Assembly (NCBI GenBank): GCA_017547385.1 | Contig: JAFYPU010000032.1 | Location: forward strand, 1 to 38,506 | Reading direction: 5' to 3' | Length of the DNA: 38,506 bases | From: Bacteroidaceae bacterium | GTDB taxonomy: Bacteria > Bacteroidota > Bacteroidia > Bacteroidales > Bacteroidaceae | In this document: one piece after another, positions 17,501 to 23,868 of the stretch | Numbering within the stretch: position 1 is the first letter of the stretch | Layout of the letters: every line of letters begins with the position of its first letter | Notes under the pieces: generated by a model | Databases searched by the model: none | What the model was told of the DNA's origin: nothing | What the model saw: the letters and a program-made list of their open reading frames with translations, nothing else | Program-made: the position numbers and the translations under genes

Positions 17501-19477
17501 TGCTGCGAGCGAGAGGGTAATATCACCATTGGTTACAGTACCACCATTGCGATAGTCAGTGATGTAGCGTACGGTGTAATATCCTGCCTTGGGCACGGTA
17601 ACAGTATAGGGCACAGTGCTGTTTGAGCCGGTGAAGCCGTTCTTGAACTCCTCAGACACCACATTGCCCTTGTAATCCAACACTTGCACGCCCAACACAT
17701 AAAGTCCGTGATCACCACTTGTGTAGTCGAAGAGTACGCTCAATGTTCCTACACCAATGTAATAGCCTTGGTCGCGGTATTTTGCAGTGCCTGTTGCAGT
17801 TGTTCCTTCAGGGAGTGTGCCAGTCCAATCTGCAAAACCTGTCCATGCCTGAACCCATGTGTCTTTCTGACCTTCTTCAGCACTGATCTTATTGGAAAAT
17901 TCTGTCAAAGTGAAGTCTATGTTACCTCTACCATCTACACCATCAGATTTCTTGTCTACAAACATACGCACAATGTAGTTGCCTGCTTGAGGAACAACAA
18001 GAGAATAAGTGTTGTTTCGGTCAGAACCGCCAGTGAAGCCGACATGATAGTCTTTGCTTATCACGCCTTCTGTGCTGATGAGTTGCACACCGAGTATATT
18101 TAAACCGTGGTTACCGTCGGTCCAGTCAAATACTACGTTCAAGTTACCCGCCTCAATAGTGTAATGCTTATCAAGGTAGATAGCAGAAGCAGTAGGTGTG
18201 CTCATTCCTTCGGGAATAGCACCTGTCCAATTCTGGAACTGACTGAGACCTGAAGTCCACTGTGTTTGCTTGCCCTGTGATGCGGTAAGAGCACCTTCTT
18301 CGGGAATGATCTCTATCAACTTCTCGGGTTCCTTAATTTCTGGAGACACAGAGGGAGTTTCCGTAGATGCTAAGTCGTACACGAGAGAAGGAAGCGTTAC
18401 CTTCTTGCTATAAGCAATCGTACCCTTGCTACCATATCCTTCGCCATTACCGGCATTGGTTACAAAGATGCGCACCATGTAAGCACCTACTTTGGGAATT
18501 GTTACAGTGTAATCGCGATTGTTGTCGCTACCACCAGTAAAACCAAAGTGATAATCAGAATCAATGACGGTACCCTTAACATCAAGAATGTCTACACCCA
18601 AAATCTGCAAACGGTTGCTGCCGTCGGTGTAGTCGAGCGTAATAGTGCAATCGCCAGCCTCGCGGAAGATGACATAACCGCGTGAGGCATTCACTGCGTC
18701 TGCGGCATACTGAGAAAGGCCCTTAATGTCTGCGGGAATATCGTTTTCTTCGGGAGTCCATGCCCATGAAGAAGCGCCATCCCATGCTTTGAACACGAAC
18801 GATTCCAAGTCTGTAGCCTCACCTGCCATGTTATAAGCCGTGGGAGTTTCTACACCTGCAAAAATCTTGTCGCTGGCAATCACGGCACCGCGTGTGTTAC
18901 CCACAACGACGGGAGCCTTTTCGCCATCCACATTCTGCACGGTGTACATCATGGGATAGATGCTGTTCATGTTGATGCCTTCACTGCCGCTATTGAGAAT
19001 GTCCATCTCGGTGCGGAGGTAGTGAGAACCGTCACGAAGCACGGCGCGCCACTCGATTTTAAGACCACTACTATGCGTAAAGGTTGCCTTAATCTGCTGA
19101 CCGTTGTAGCGACGCGATGCCTTCACGGCAGCACTATTGCCGGCAAGACTTTCTACCTCTACATCACCATCAAGCGTAAACGCTGATGCTGGGATTTCTG
19201 TGCCGTCACCTAATTGCACTTTGAAGATTTCGCTGCCGGCAATAAGGCCGAGCTCTTCGCAGCCGCCAAAGGTGATTTTTCCGTCAGCCTTCACGAATTT
19301 AGCAATGAAGAGGTCGTTACCTATGGTATAGCCATCGACAACTTCTTTCACCACGGCCGTTCCGGCTTGCTTTTCTTGCGGAAAAATCACAGCCTGTGCT
19401 GCCATTTTGATGCTTGTGCCAAGACACACAAGCAATGCCAAGACTGTTGCCAGCCTTTTGAAGCAATTTTTTCTCAT
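14567..19477 (-). CDS. Secreted GH36-like glycosidase with five tandem beta-repeats and type IX C-terminal signal
   Basis: 1636 residues. Order: signal peptide (1-28); a beta-sandwich N-domain (about 35-270) as in clan GH-D enzymes; five repeats of roughly 130-165 residues, each with a G-x-LSV-x-F-x-Y-T core and a GFTG motif (GFTG-type centres near residues 311, 479, 614, 746 and 887); a TIM barrel (about 990-1310) with WDDGW (about 1055) and FFKFDG (about 1144). The latter two resemble the substrate-binding and nucleophile motifs of GH36/GH27 alpha-galactosidases. A C-terminal beta domain follows, and the end (VYDLQGRRV...GIYIVGGKKVVY) looks like a type IX sorting domain. The repeats are probably carbohydrate binding (inference). 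Repeats 3 and 4 are near copies. Many Bacteroidetes relatives are labelled enterotoxin-like. The likely substrate is an alpha-linked glycan, not determined. No susC/susD pair adjoins it. Confidence 0.8.
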   Translation of the reverse strand: MRKNCFKRLATVLALLVCLGTSIKMAAQAVIFPQEKQAGTAVVKEVVDGYTIGNDLFIAKFVKADGKITFGGCEELGLIAGSEIFKVQLGDGTEIPASAFTLDGDVEVESLAGNSAAVKASRRYNGQQIKATFTHSSGLKIEWRAVLRDGSHYLRTEMDILNSGSEGINMNSIYPMMYTVQNVDGEKAPVVVGNTRGAVIASDKIFAGVETPTAYNMAGEATDLESFVFKAWDGASSWAWTPEENDIPADIKGLSQYAADAVNASRGYVIFREAGDCTITLDYTDGSNRLQILGVDILDVKGTVIDSDYHFGFTGGSDNNRDYTVTIPKVGAYMVRIFVTNAGNGEGYGSKGTIAYSKKVTLPSLVYDLASTETPSVSPEIKEPEKLIEIIPEEGALTASQGKQTQWTSGLSQFQNWTGAIPEGMSTPTASAIYLDKHYTIEAGNLNVVFDWTDGNHGLNILGVQLISTEGVISKDYHVGFTGGSDRNNTYSLVVPQAGNYIVRMFVDKKSDGVDGRGNIDFTLTEFSNKISAEEGQKDTWVQAWTGFADWTGTLPEGTTATGTAKYRDQGYYIGVGTLSVLFDYTSGDHGLYVLGVQVLDYKGNVVSEEFKNGFTGSNSTVPYTVTVPKAGYYTVRYITDYRNGGTVTNGDITLSLAAINSITTEAGQQDTWTSAWTGFENWTGTLPEGTTATGTAKYIDKKYHIADGKLSVLFDYTGGSHGFYVLGVQVLDGKGKVVAQEFKNGFTGTNSTVTYSMKIPAEDIYTVRYIADYRNGGTDTNGDITLSLEEIVVKTLGTIGEDETLADAWTPSDWKTMPAEEVPNRVNEVGCSDANARVIEQQITITSAGTLSVEFLYATGSARLNMVGVDLVDATGSVAVDDYHAGYTGTEKSGNVYKFNVFAPGTYTIRYFADNSETINSTGNINLKLTVDYTLHLVAPATTPLVGKWSRITTLAAGEEWNISAVVGVIAPGQARRSFLCYSERERAVPWRAVPAYISWYELNINRNNAAPGHEHENFTEEQCLPILREWKTQLYDKYGEAPYAFVWDDGWDTYGEWQFHSGFPNGFTNMDNIGREMGAGQGAWLGPVGGYGTSGGYRRNYWNSTKTGGMQLSNPLYYEVFVNAVTGLLRDKGYDFRFFKFDGISAQFSSVGPDAGATGNENAEAIIMAEKVLRGIKEDVFLNTTVGTWASPFWFQHTDAIWRQEKDDGTIGNNSNNRENWITYRDRLVYQNYVQNSPLCPINTLMTHGFILTEFGGPAGFSRDWKSVINELRCAFACGSGMVELYNDYKLTNSLVNPETGNAGELWGEIAKCMQWQRKNADVLPDIHWVGGNPWTGAKAEVYGWAAWNAQKAVLTLRNGANNAQEYTFTLREALDIPAYVNTTITFTKAFADQLALEGLTEGQAINIDTELTVTLPGSSVYVFDGSDNTPKVTIPAIISEHKVGTFYANEAVEIPAGVTAYVALSNPVMEQEGTEEYATGVITMTPIMDGIVPAKTGVLICGEQGTYYFTSTTDAGTPIEGNLMKGYAGAAQYETVTLPEDASTYILSVKNGTAGFYKKDAAFKVYNHKSYLQVPKNTMNALRIRFGEESDPTAIPDIILGDTKQQAVYDLQGRRVQTPGKGIYIVGGKKVVY
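17081..17884 (-). repeat. Near-identical tandem domain repeat inside the glycosidase (period ~402 bp)
   Basis: Two adjacent 134-codon units share long identical stretches, such as WTGTLPEGTTATGTAKY, the LSVLFDYT block, YVLGVQVLD and TNGDITLSL. The other three repeats are more diverged. The pattern indicates a recent in-frame duplication. Boundaries are approximate. Confidence 0.85.
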
Positions 19478-19534
19478 AGGGTTGTGAATAATGTATGTTA
19501 GATGTGAATTTTTCTATTCCCATGTAAAACATGG

Positions 19535-19542
19535 CAAAGTTA
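19535..19542 (-). promoter_or_regulatory. -7 promoter element of the glycosidase gene
   Basis: On the minus strand TAACTTTG matches TAnnTTTG and lies 57 bp upstream of the ATG at 19477. A clean -33 TTTG is not seen at the usual spacing. A run of eight or nine G lies further upstream (complement of 19561-19569). Confidence 0.5.
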
Positions 19543-19660
19543 CTAACATAAAATAACAATACCCCCCCCAATTAAGTAAAATTAACTTACAGAAAGACGA
19601 AAGCAGGAGTTTAGCATAGGTGTGTCTGAGGATGGTTTTTATGTGCACAAGATGCATAAA

Positions 19661-19723
19661 TCTACAAGCACTGCAGAAAATTCTGAACGCCTTGCAGAAT
19701 TTTCTGCAGTGCTTGCAAATAGG
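19661..19723. repeat. 21-bp-period palindromic array, family II (copy 2)
   Basis: Units start at 19661, 19682 and 19703. Unit 1 and unit 3 are in opposite orientation, so 19665-19685 and 19695-19715 form a perfect 21-bp inverted repeat with a 9-nt loop. It lies between the stop of the SAM methyltransferase gene (19766) and the glycosidase promoter. On the minus strand it could act as a terminator-like hairpin, though no T-run follows. Nothing else is seen in 19478-19765. Confidence 0.87.
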
Positions 19724-19765
19724 TGCCCTTTGCTTAGGTATGAATTTGGGGAGCTGAAAGGGTGC

Positions 19766-20494
19766 TTAAAGTTGCCGCATGATGCGTGCCAGATAGTCGT
19801 AATGCTGTCCGTCGAGCACTTTCTCTGCACGAAAACCGTATTGCAAGGCTTCTCGGGCCAAGGTGTCGAAATCGGCATAAAGCCAATGGAAGCGTGGGCC
19901 GCGAGTGGAACCATAGACCATGCGATAGTCCACCTCGCCATAGTATTCGGCTTCACCGTCATAGCAGAACGTGCCGTCTTCATCCTCAAAGATGTAGCGC
20001 AAGTCCGACGAGTCGGTCAGCAGTTGCCCACCGGGAGCCAGCAGTGTGTCAAGGCGGGCAAAGAAGTCGGCAAAGCAATTCACGCGCCCCACGATGCCGA
20101 TACCGTTCATGAGCATGAGCACAGTGTCAAAGGGAGTGCCCTCGATGCCGTCGGTAAAGAAATTGGCATGCAGGGCTTTCAGGATGCCGCGTTCGCGCAT
20201 GGTCTGCACTGATAGGGGAGAGATGTCGATGGCTGTGGTGTCAATGCCGCGCTGCTGCAACACCCGGCTGTGGCAACCGGCTCCGGCTCCCACGTCGAGC
20301 ACGCGGCCGTGGCACAGGTTGAGGGCTTGGCGTTCGAGCGCGTTCATTTCGCTCTCGGTGCGGAAGAGGGTGCTTACGGGAATTTCGTCCTCGTCAAACA
20401 TGGACGAGAGCACGCGCAGCCGCTTGGCTTTTCCTTTCAGGTGAAAGTCGCGGATGGCTGCGCCCATGGGGTCTTGATGAATGGGAAGTGTCAT
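19766..20494 (-). CDS. Class I SAM-dependent methyltransferase
   Basis: 242 residues. Motif I is VLDVGAGAGCHS (about residues 65-76) and TTAIDISP (about 85-92) gives the acidic residue that binds the SAM ribose. MLMNGIGIVG and LDTLLAPGGQLLTDSSD are motifs IV and V. The substrate is not predictable. The long N-terminus, MTLPIHQDPMGAAIRDF, is seen in Bacteroidetes small-molecule methyltransferases of unknown role. It is divergent from the FKBP gene. A TACCTTTG element ends 4 bp before the ATG, suggesting a leaderless or nearly leaderless mRNA. Confidence 0.85.
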   Translation of the reverse strand: MTLPIHQDPMGAAIRDFHLKGKAKRLRVLSSMFDEDEIPVSTLFRTESEMNALERQALNLCHGRVLDVGAGAGCHSRVLQQRGIDTTAIDISPLSVQTMRERGILKALHANFFTDGIEGTPFDTVLMLMNGIGIVGRVNCFADFFARLDTLLAPGGQLLTDSSDLRYIFEDEDGTFCYDGEAEYYGEVDYRMVYGSTRGPRFHWLYADFDTLAREALQYGFRAEKVLDGQHYDYLARIMRQL

Positions 20495-20498
20495 GGGG

Positions 20499-20506
20499 CA
20501 AAGGTA
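20499..20506 (-). promoter_or_regulatory. -7 promoter element abutting the methyltransferase start codon
   Basis: The complement of 20499-20506 reads TACCTTTG, a fit to TAnnTTTG. The start codon's A is at 20494, so transcription would begin at or within a few bases of the ATG. Confidence 0.5.
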
Positions 20507-20618
20507 AAACGAAATGTCGGAAAGTGCGTGTGCTTTCTTCGGATTTTCGGGTGAGATGGCAGGGTTTGCCTTACCTTATATATTATAATAATGTGTCGTC
20601 CCACTTCTGTCCAATGCT

Positions 20619-20650
20619 TTTGGAGGTTCTGTTCCTGTTTCGTACTTTTG
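20619..20650 (+). promoter_or_regulatory. Bacteroidetes-type promoter of the FKBP gene
   Basis: TTTG (20619-20622), 20 bp, then TACTTTTG (20643-20650) match the -33/-7 consensus closely. The promoter lies between two possible in-frame ATGs (20591 and 20669) and therefore selects the later one. Confidence 0.75.
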
Positions 20651-20668
20651 CAGAAACAAAATGATAAT

Positions 20669-21067
20669 ATGAAGAAACGCGATGTTTATAAATTGGAGAA
20701 TGAGAAATTTCTCCAAGAAGTGGCCGAGCGCGAGGGCGTAGGCACTTTGCCCAAGGGCATTCTGTATGAAGTGTTGCAAGCGGGTGAGGGCAAAACGCCC
20801 AACCCCAACAGCATTGTTTCTGTGTTCTACAAAGGCATGCTCATCTCGGGCAAGGTGTTCGATGACAACACGCGCCAAGCCTGTCCCGACGCATTTCGTT
20901 TGCGCGAGCTCATCACGGGCTGGCAGATTGCCCTTGTGCGGATGCATGTGGGCGACAAATGGCGCATCTATCTGCCGTCGGAAATGGGTTATGGCCCTCG
21001 CGGCACGCATGGCATTCCTGGTCATTCCGTTCTGGTGTTCGAGATAGAATTGGTGAGTGTGGGGTGA
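20669..21067 (+). CDS. FKBP-type peptidyl-prolyl cis-trans isomerase
   Basis: 132 residues from ATG 20669 (MKKRDVYKLENEKF). An upstream in-frame ATG at 20591 is rejected because a good promoter lies between them. The FKBP core is clear: IVSVFYKGMLISGKVFDDN (about 50-68), FRLRELITGWQIALVRMHVGDKWRIYLP and the tip YGPRGTHGIPGHSVLVFEIELVSV. It catalyses proline isomerisation to help protein folding. There is no signal peptide, so it should be cytoplasmic. The helical N-terminus resembles the FklB/FkpA subgroup. A strong terminator follows at 21138. Confidence 0.92.
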   Translation: MKKRDVYKLENEKFLQEVAEREGVGTLPKGILYEVLQAGEGKTPNPNSIVSVFYKGMLISGKVFDDNTRQACPDAFRLRELITGWQIALVRMHVGDKWRIYLPSEMGYGPRGTHGIPGHSVLVFEIELVSVG

Positions 21068-21137
21068 GATGCTCCGCAATGCTCCCGGTGTTATACATAT
21101 GGTATAAATAAAGGCGGAAGTGCCGTATAGAAAAAGC

Positions 21138-21178
21138 AAAGAGCCGAAAGCCACCTCGCGGTGTGCTTTCGGCTCTTT
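21138..21178 (+). terminator. Rho-independent terminator of the FKBP gene
   Basis: AAAGAGCCGAAAGC (21138-21151) pairs perfectly with GCTTTCGGCTCTTT (21165-21178), extended by CACC/GGTG in the loop. The flanking A and T runs make it potentially bidirectional, so it could also stop transcripts leaving the guaA island from the right. Confidence 0.85.
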
Positions 21179-21212
21179 GTGTAATGAGTTTCTATTTTTC
21201 GAAACGCCGGCT

Positions 21213-21227
21213 TTATTCCCACTCGAT
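21213..21227 (-). other. guaA 3'-end copy 3: distal attachment-site-like repeat
   Basis: Read on the minus strand this is ATCGAGTGGGAATAA, the codons for Ile-Glu-Trp-Glu-stop, identical in meaning to the true end of guaA at 23854-23868 and sharing a 12-bp exact core with it. Upstream guaA sequence is absent. It is the far boundary expected for integration at the guaA 3' end. Confidence 0.65.
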
Positions 21228-21303
21228 TAGAATTGTTAAATTGTAGCTAAATATTTTCATTTATTATCAATACTTTAACTCAGATTTCTATTCTGAAAAG
21301 AGT

Positions 21304-21326
21304 GAACTGGTGTTAAGAACTGGTGT
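21304..21326. repeat. Two direct 10-bp repeats next to the distal att-like site
   Basis: GAACTGGTGT occurs at 21304-21313 and 21317-21326, a 13-bp period, inside the module boundary. Such short direct repeats can be integrase arm-binding sites, but no integrase is present to confirm this. Confidence 0.4.
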
Positions 21327-21333
21327 AGAAAAG

Positions 21334-22407
21334 TTACTTGATAGGTTCTACAGTAAATCCTTGTGCAATAGCAAAATCTATGATAGTTCCAATATTATGC
21401 CGACCAATTTGAGTTGTAAAAGCAAAACTTACGCCATCAGCGCTATTCATTAAATCATCTTCAAACCAACGAGTTCCCTTACTTAAGTCTTTTGTATTCT
21501 CCTTCCATTTTTGTATTTCCGAATATTTTTCTATACCAAATGGAATCGCATTGGCAATTTCATCAAAAGTAAGGTTCGGATTGTTTTTAATAAATAACTG
21601 TACTATGGCTAATGCTAAACGGCCTTTACCATAATTACCATACCCATTAAGTTTATAGTGAGTACGGTCTAATTTTTTAGTTTTATTCTTGGTTATAGAA
21701 GATTGGTTAATCAATGGAACAGTTTGGTTTTGTTGTTGTATCGAAATTTGATTTTTACGATGAATATTTATTTCTATTTCAGAGATTATTTTTTCTATCT
21801 GCTCTGTGTTATAACCATCGTTTAGCAATTTTTGAGTTAATAGTTCAAATAGTATTTGCTTTCCCTTATCAGTTACAAGTTCATTGATAAACTCGTTAAT
21901 TTCTTTTTGCTTCTCTTGTATTGCTATTTGTTCGTTGCAGAAATGAGTAAGTTGGTCTATGTTGAAGTTTTCTTGTTTGAAAAGTTGGATGAAATTTCCA
22001 CCAATATTAGAGTTTTCTACAAAATCAATTTTCACAATACTTATAGGCTCTTTGCCAAACTCATAATAAAACAATTCAAGATGTTCTCCCATATATATAC
22101 CAAATTTCGCTGGTAGTAATTTCATATATGAGAAAAGTTGTACTATTTCCTCTTTATTTTGAACGTGGTTGGGCTTCTTCATTTCAATAACGAACATAGG
22201 AATGTCGTTCTTGAAAAAAACAAGATCAGGATACACATAGTTTACAGTACTCCCAACCCTTAATTGATACTGAGTTTCAACACGTTCGCAATACCAACCT
22301 AATAAGTAGCGAAAATGTGTATAGACAAGTTCTTGGTATTCTTTTTCGGTAGCTTGCCTATCCTTCTTGTCTAATATGTCTTTACAAACAGTATTCCAAA
22401 TATTCAT
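21334..22407 (-). CDS. HsdR-N-like PD-(D/E)XK nuclease domain protein with C-terminal helical domain
   Basis: 357 residues from ATG 22407. An upstream TTG (22428) is rejected because it lies inside a good -7 element. The first ~125 residues match the N-terminal nuclease domain of type I restriction R subunits. P60-D61 (VYPDLVFF), then E75-x-K77 (FVIEMKK), complete the catalytic pattern, and a following QLFSYMKLL helix fits. There is no helicase domain and no HsdM or HsdS, so this is an orphan nuclease. The middle (130-240) is helical and Gln/Asn rich. The C-terminal ~100 residues (YGKGRLALAIVQLFIKNNPNLTFDEI...RWFEDD) look like a DNA-binding winged-helix unit. It occupies the left guaA-bounded module alone and is clearly AT rich. 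A defence role is inferred. Confidence 0.7.
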   Translation of the reverse strand: MNIWNTVCKDILDKKDRQATEKEYQELVYTHFRYLLGWYCERVETQYQLRVGSTVNYVYPDLVFFKNDIPMFVIEMKKPNHVQNKEEIVQLFSYMKLLPAKFGIYMGEHLELFYYEFGKEPISIVKIDFVENSNIGGNFIQLFKQENFNIDQLTHFCNEQIAIQEKQKEINEFINELVTDKGKQILFELLTQKLLNDGYNTEQIEKIISEIEINIHRKNQISIQQQNQTVPLINQSSITKNKTKKLDRTHYKLNGYGNYGKGRLALAIVQLFIKNNPNLTFDEIANAIPFGIEKYSEIQKWKENTKDLSKGTRWFEDDLMNSADGVSFAFTTQIGRHNIGTIIDFAIAQGFTVEPIK

Positions 22408-22425
22408 TGTACTATGTTTAATCCA

Positions 22426-22456
22426 CAAAGTTATTTATTTATATTCGTTTAACCAA
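22426..22456 (-). promoter_or_regulatory. Promoter of the HsdR-N-like gene
   Basis: On the minus strand TAACTTTG (complement of 22426-22433) is preceded by a TTGG (complement of 22453-22456) about 20 bp upstream. The leader to ATG 22407 is about 12-15 nt. Confidence 0.6.
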
Positions 22457-22499
22457 GTTATATTTATAAATATAGTTATACTCTGAACTTTAAGTCTGT

Positions 22500-22590
22500 A
22501 AAATATGCTTAAGATAGGTTTTAATTACTCCCACTCAAAGTAGCATTGGTTTTCGGTGATTGGTCGTAGCACACGCGGTTTACGTTGGGC
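22500..22590 (-). pseudogene. guaA 3'-end copy 2: diverged remnant between the two modules
   Basis: The 66 bp at 22525-22590 align with the last codons of the intact guaA, and the similarity continues past the stop codon to about 22500 (ATATGCTTAAGATAGG here against ACATGCTTGAGATGGG at 23832-23847). Differences from guaA include several synonymous ones, so this is not a recent duplicate of the local gene but a 3' end brought from another guaA allele. One base is missing near the end, so the ancestral frame no longer reaches EWE-stop. No start codon or upstream guaA sequence is present. Confidence 0.75.
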
Positions 22591-22596
22591 TACTAA

Positions 22597-23643
22597 TTAT
22601 TTTTTCACATATCCCGTAGCTCGACCTTTGCCAACCTTTTCAATGAAACCAGCTACCAACAAATCTTTCAATGTGCGTTCGATGGTCGTTTCGCTGATGT
22701 CCGGACATAGAGTAGCTATATCTGATTTTTTTACTATTCCAAGTTTCTTTTCAAATACAACTTTTACTCTATCCGCCTTTGATAATTGGCGGTATTTCAA
22801 ATGCTCTATGCGATCTTGAAACTCATTATAACCTTTCAATATGACTCCCAAGTAATATCTTACAAACGAGGTGTAGTCATTTTTGTTGTTATGCCATTCG
22901 ATTGAACTGTTCTGCAAGGCTTCATAATATGTTTCCTTAGTCTTTTCTATCAACATTTCCATGCTGATATATTTCCCTACAATGTAGCCACAACGATAAA
23001 GTAACAGTAACGTAAGTAAACGGCTCATGCGCCCGTTACCATCATTAAACGGATGGATGCAAAGGAAGTCAAGGATAAACATCGGAATTAACAGCAATGG
23101 GTCATATTCGGCTTGCTCAATGGCTTTGTTAAATTCATTGCATAAGTTCTCCATTGCTTCTGCAGTCTGAAAGGCCGGGGTTGGTATAAATCTAACTCGT
23201 TGCTGCCCATCCCTACCTGCTTCCGCAATTACATTATCTGTGTTCTTGAACTTGCCTCCAGTATCGCCACTACTATAACTGTATAAGTCACGATGCAATT
23301 GCAGAATGTTGTTTGGGCGAATAGGGATATACTCGTAACTATTGTGGATTGTTGTCAAAACTTCCTTATAACCGGCTATCTCTTCTTCGGAGCGATTGCG
23401 AGGTTCAGCTTTCTCCATTACCAATGCCTCCAAACGTTCATCCGAGGTATATATACCCTCAATCTTGTTTGATGCCTTCGTACTTTGAATCTTAGCTATA
23501 TCTAACAATGCGGTTAATATATCAGATTCTGCTTCAATATACAATTCTTGCCTTCCCCTAAATTCGTGCAAAGAGGTCAACATCTTAACAATGTCGGGTG
23601 TCAAAAGAAGTTTGGGTGTCTCCTTATAATCAAATGTATGCAT
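22597..23643 (-). CDS. Fic family protein (AMPylase) with N-terminal inhibitory motif
   Basis: 348 residues. The Fic catalytic loop HPFNDGNGRMSR is at 197-208 and is complete, including the catalytic His197. The segment SNKIEG (58-63) fits the (S/T)xxxE(G/N) inhibitory helix, placing it in the self-inhibited class II. The C-terminus (about 295-348, KSDIATLCPDISETTIERTLKDL) is a winged helix, common in Bacteroidetes Fic proteins and possibly DNA binding. The enzyme would transfer AMP, or another nucleotide part, to a target protein hydroxyl. The target is unknown and no antitoxin-like gene adjoins. It lies alone between two guaA 3'-end copies, AT rich, on the same strand as guaA, suggesting island cargo. 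Confidence 0.9.
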   Translation of the reverse strand: MHTFDYKETPKLLLTPDIVKMLTSLHEFRGRQELYIEAESDILTALLDIAKIQSTKASNKIEGIYTSDERLEALVMEKAEPRNRSEEEIAGYKEVLTTIHNSYEYIPIRPNNILQLHRDLYSYSSGDTGGKFKNTDNVIAEAGRDGQQRVRFIPTPAFQTAEAMENLCNEFNKAIEQAEYDPLLLIPMFILDFLCIHPFNDGNGRMSRLLTLLLLYRCGYIVGKYISMEMLIEKTKETYYEALQNSSIEWHNNKNDYTSFVRYYLGVILKGYNEFQDRIEHLKYRQLSKADRVKVVFEKKLGIVKKSDIATLCPDISETTIERTLKDLLVAGFIEKVGKGRATGYVKK

Positions 23644-23797
23644 ATCTTGGCTGATTTATCATTGCAAAATTAATGCATTTCTTTCTGTTTTCTGCCTCAT
23701 AAATGTAAAATCTGCATCATTTTAAGAGCAAATGATGCAGATAGTGGCTAAATGATGCAGATTCCTTGACTTCCAATCAACAAGAAATCTTGTCAAT

Positions 23798-23825
23798 AAA
23801 AAAAGCCTCAACCGAAGTTGAGGCT
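23798..23825 (-). terminator. Rho-independent terminator after guaA
   Basis: AGCCTCAAC (23804-23812), loop CGAA, GTTGAGGCT (23817-23825). On the minus strand it is followed by TTTTTTT. It lies 28 bp past the guaA stop, inside the right module, so the island end supplies guaA's terminator. Confidence 0.9.
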
Positions 23826-23853
23826 ATAGAAACATGCTTGAGATGGGCTTATC

Positions 23854-23868
23854 TTATTCCCACTCAAT
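23854..23868 (-). other. guaA 3'-end copy 1: proximal attachment-site-like sequence
   Basis: This is the last four codons and stop of the intact guaA (Ile-Glu-Trp-Glu-stop). The 3' end of guaA is a known integration hot spot for genomic islands in many bacteria. Copies at 21213-21227 and 22525-22539 lie 2.6 and 1.3 kb downstream. Confidence 0.65.

Noticed and set aside
20591-20668. A 26-residue N-terminal extension of the FKBP protein
   Set aside because: A strong promoter (20619-20650) lies inside it, so it would not be transcribed from that promoter.
22408-22428. Upstream TTG start for the HsdR-N-like gene
   Set aside because: The TTG is part of the -7 element TAACTTTG.
22525-22590. Middle guaA copy as the C-terminus of another gene (a frame ending CYFEWE then stop is open)
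   Set aside because: DNA identity and synonymous-type differences follow the guaA frame, and no start or upstream coding sequence exists.
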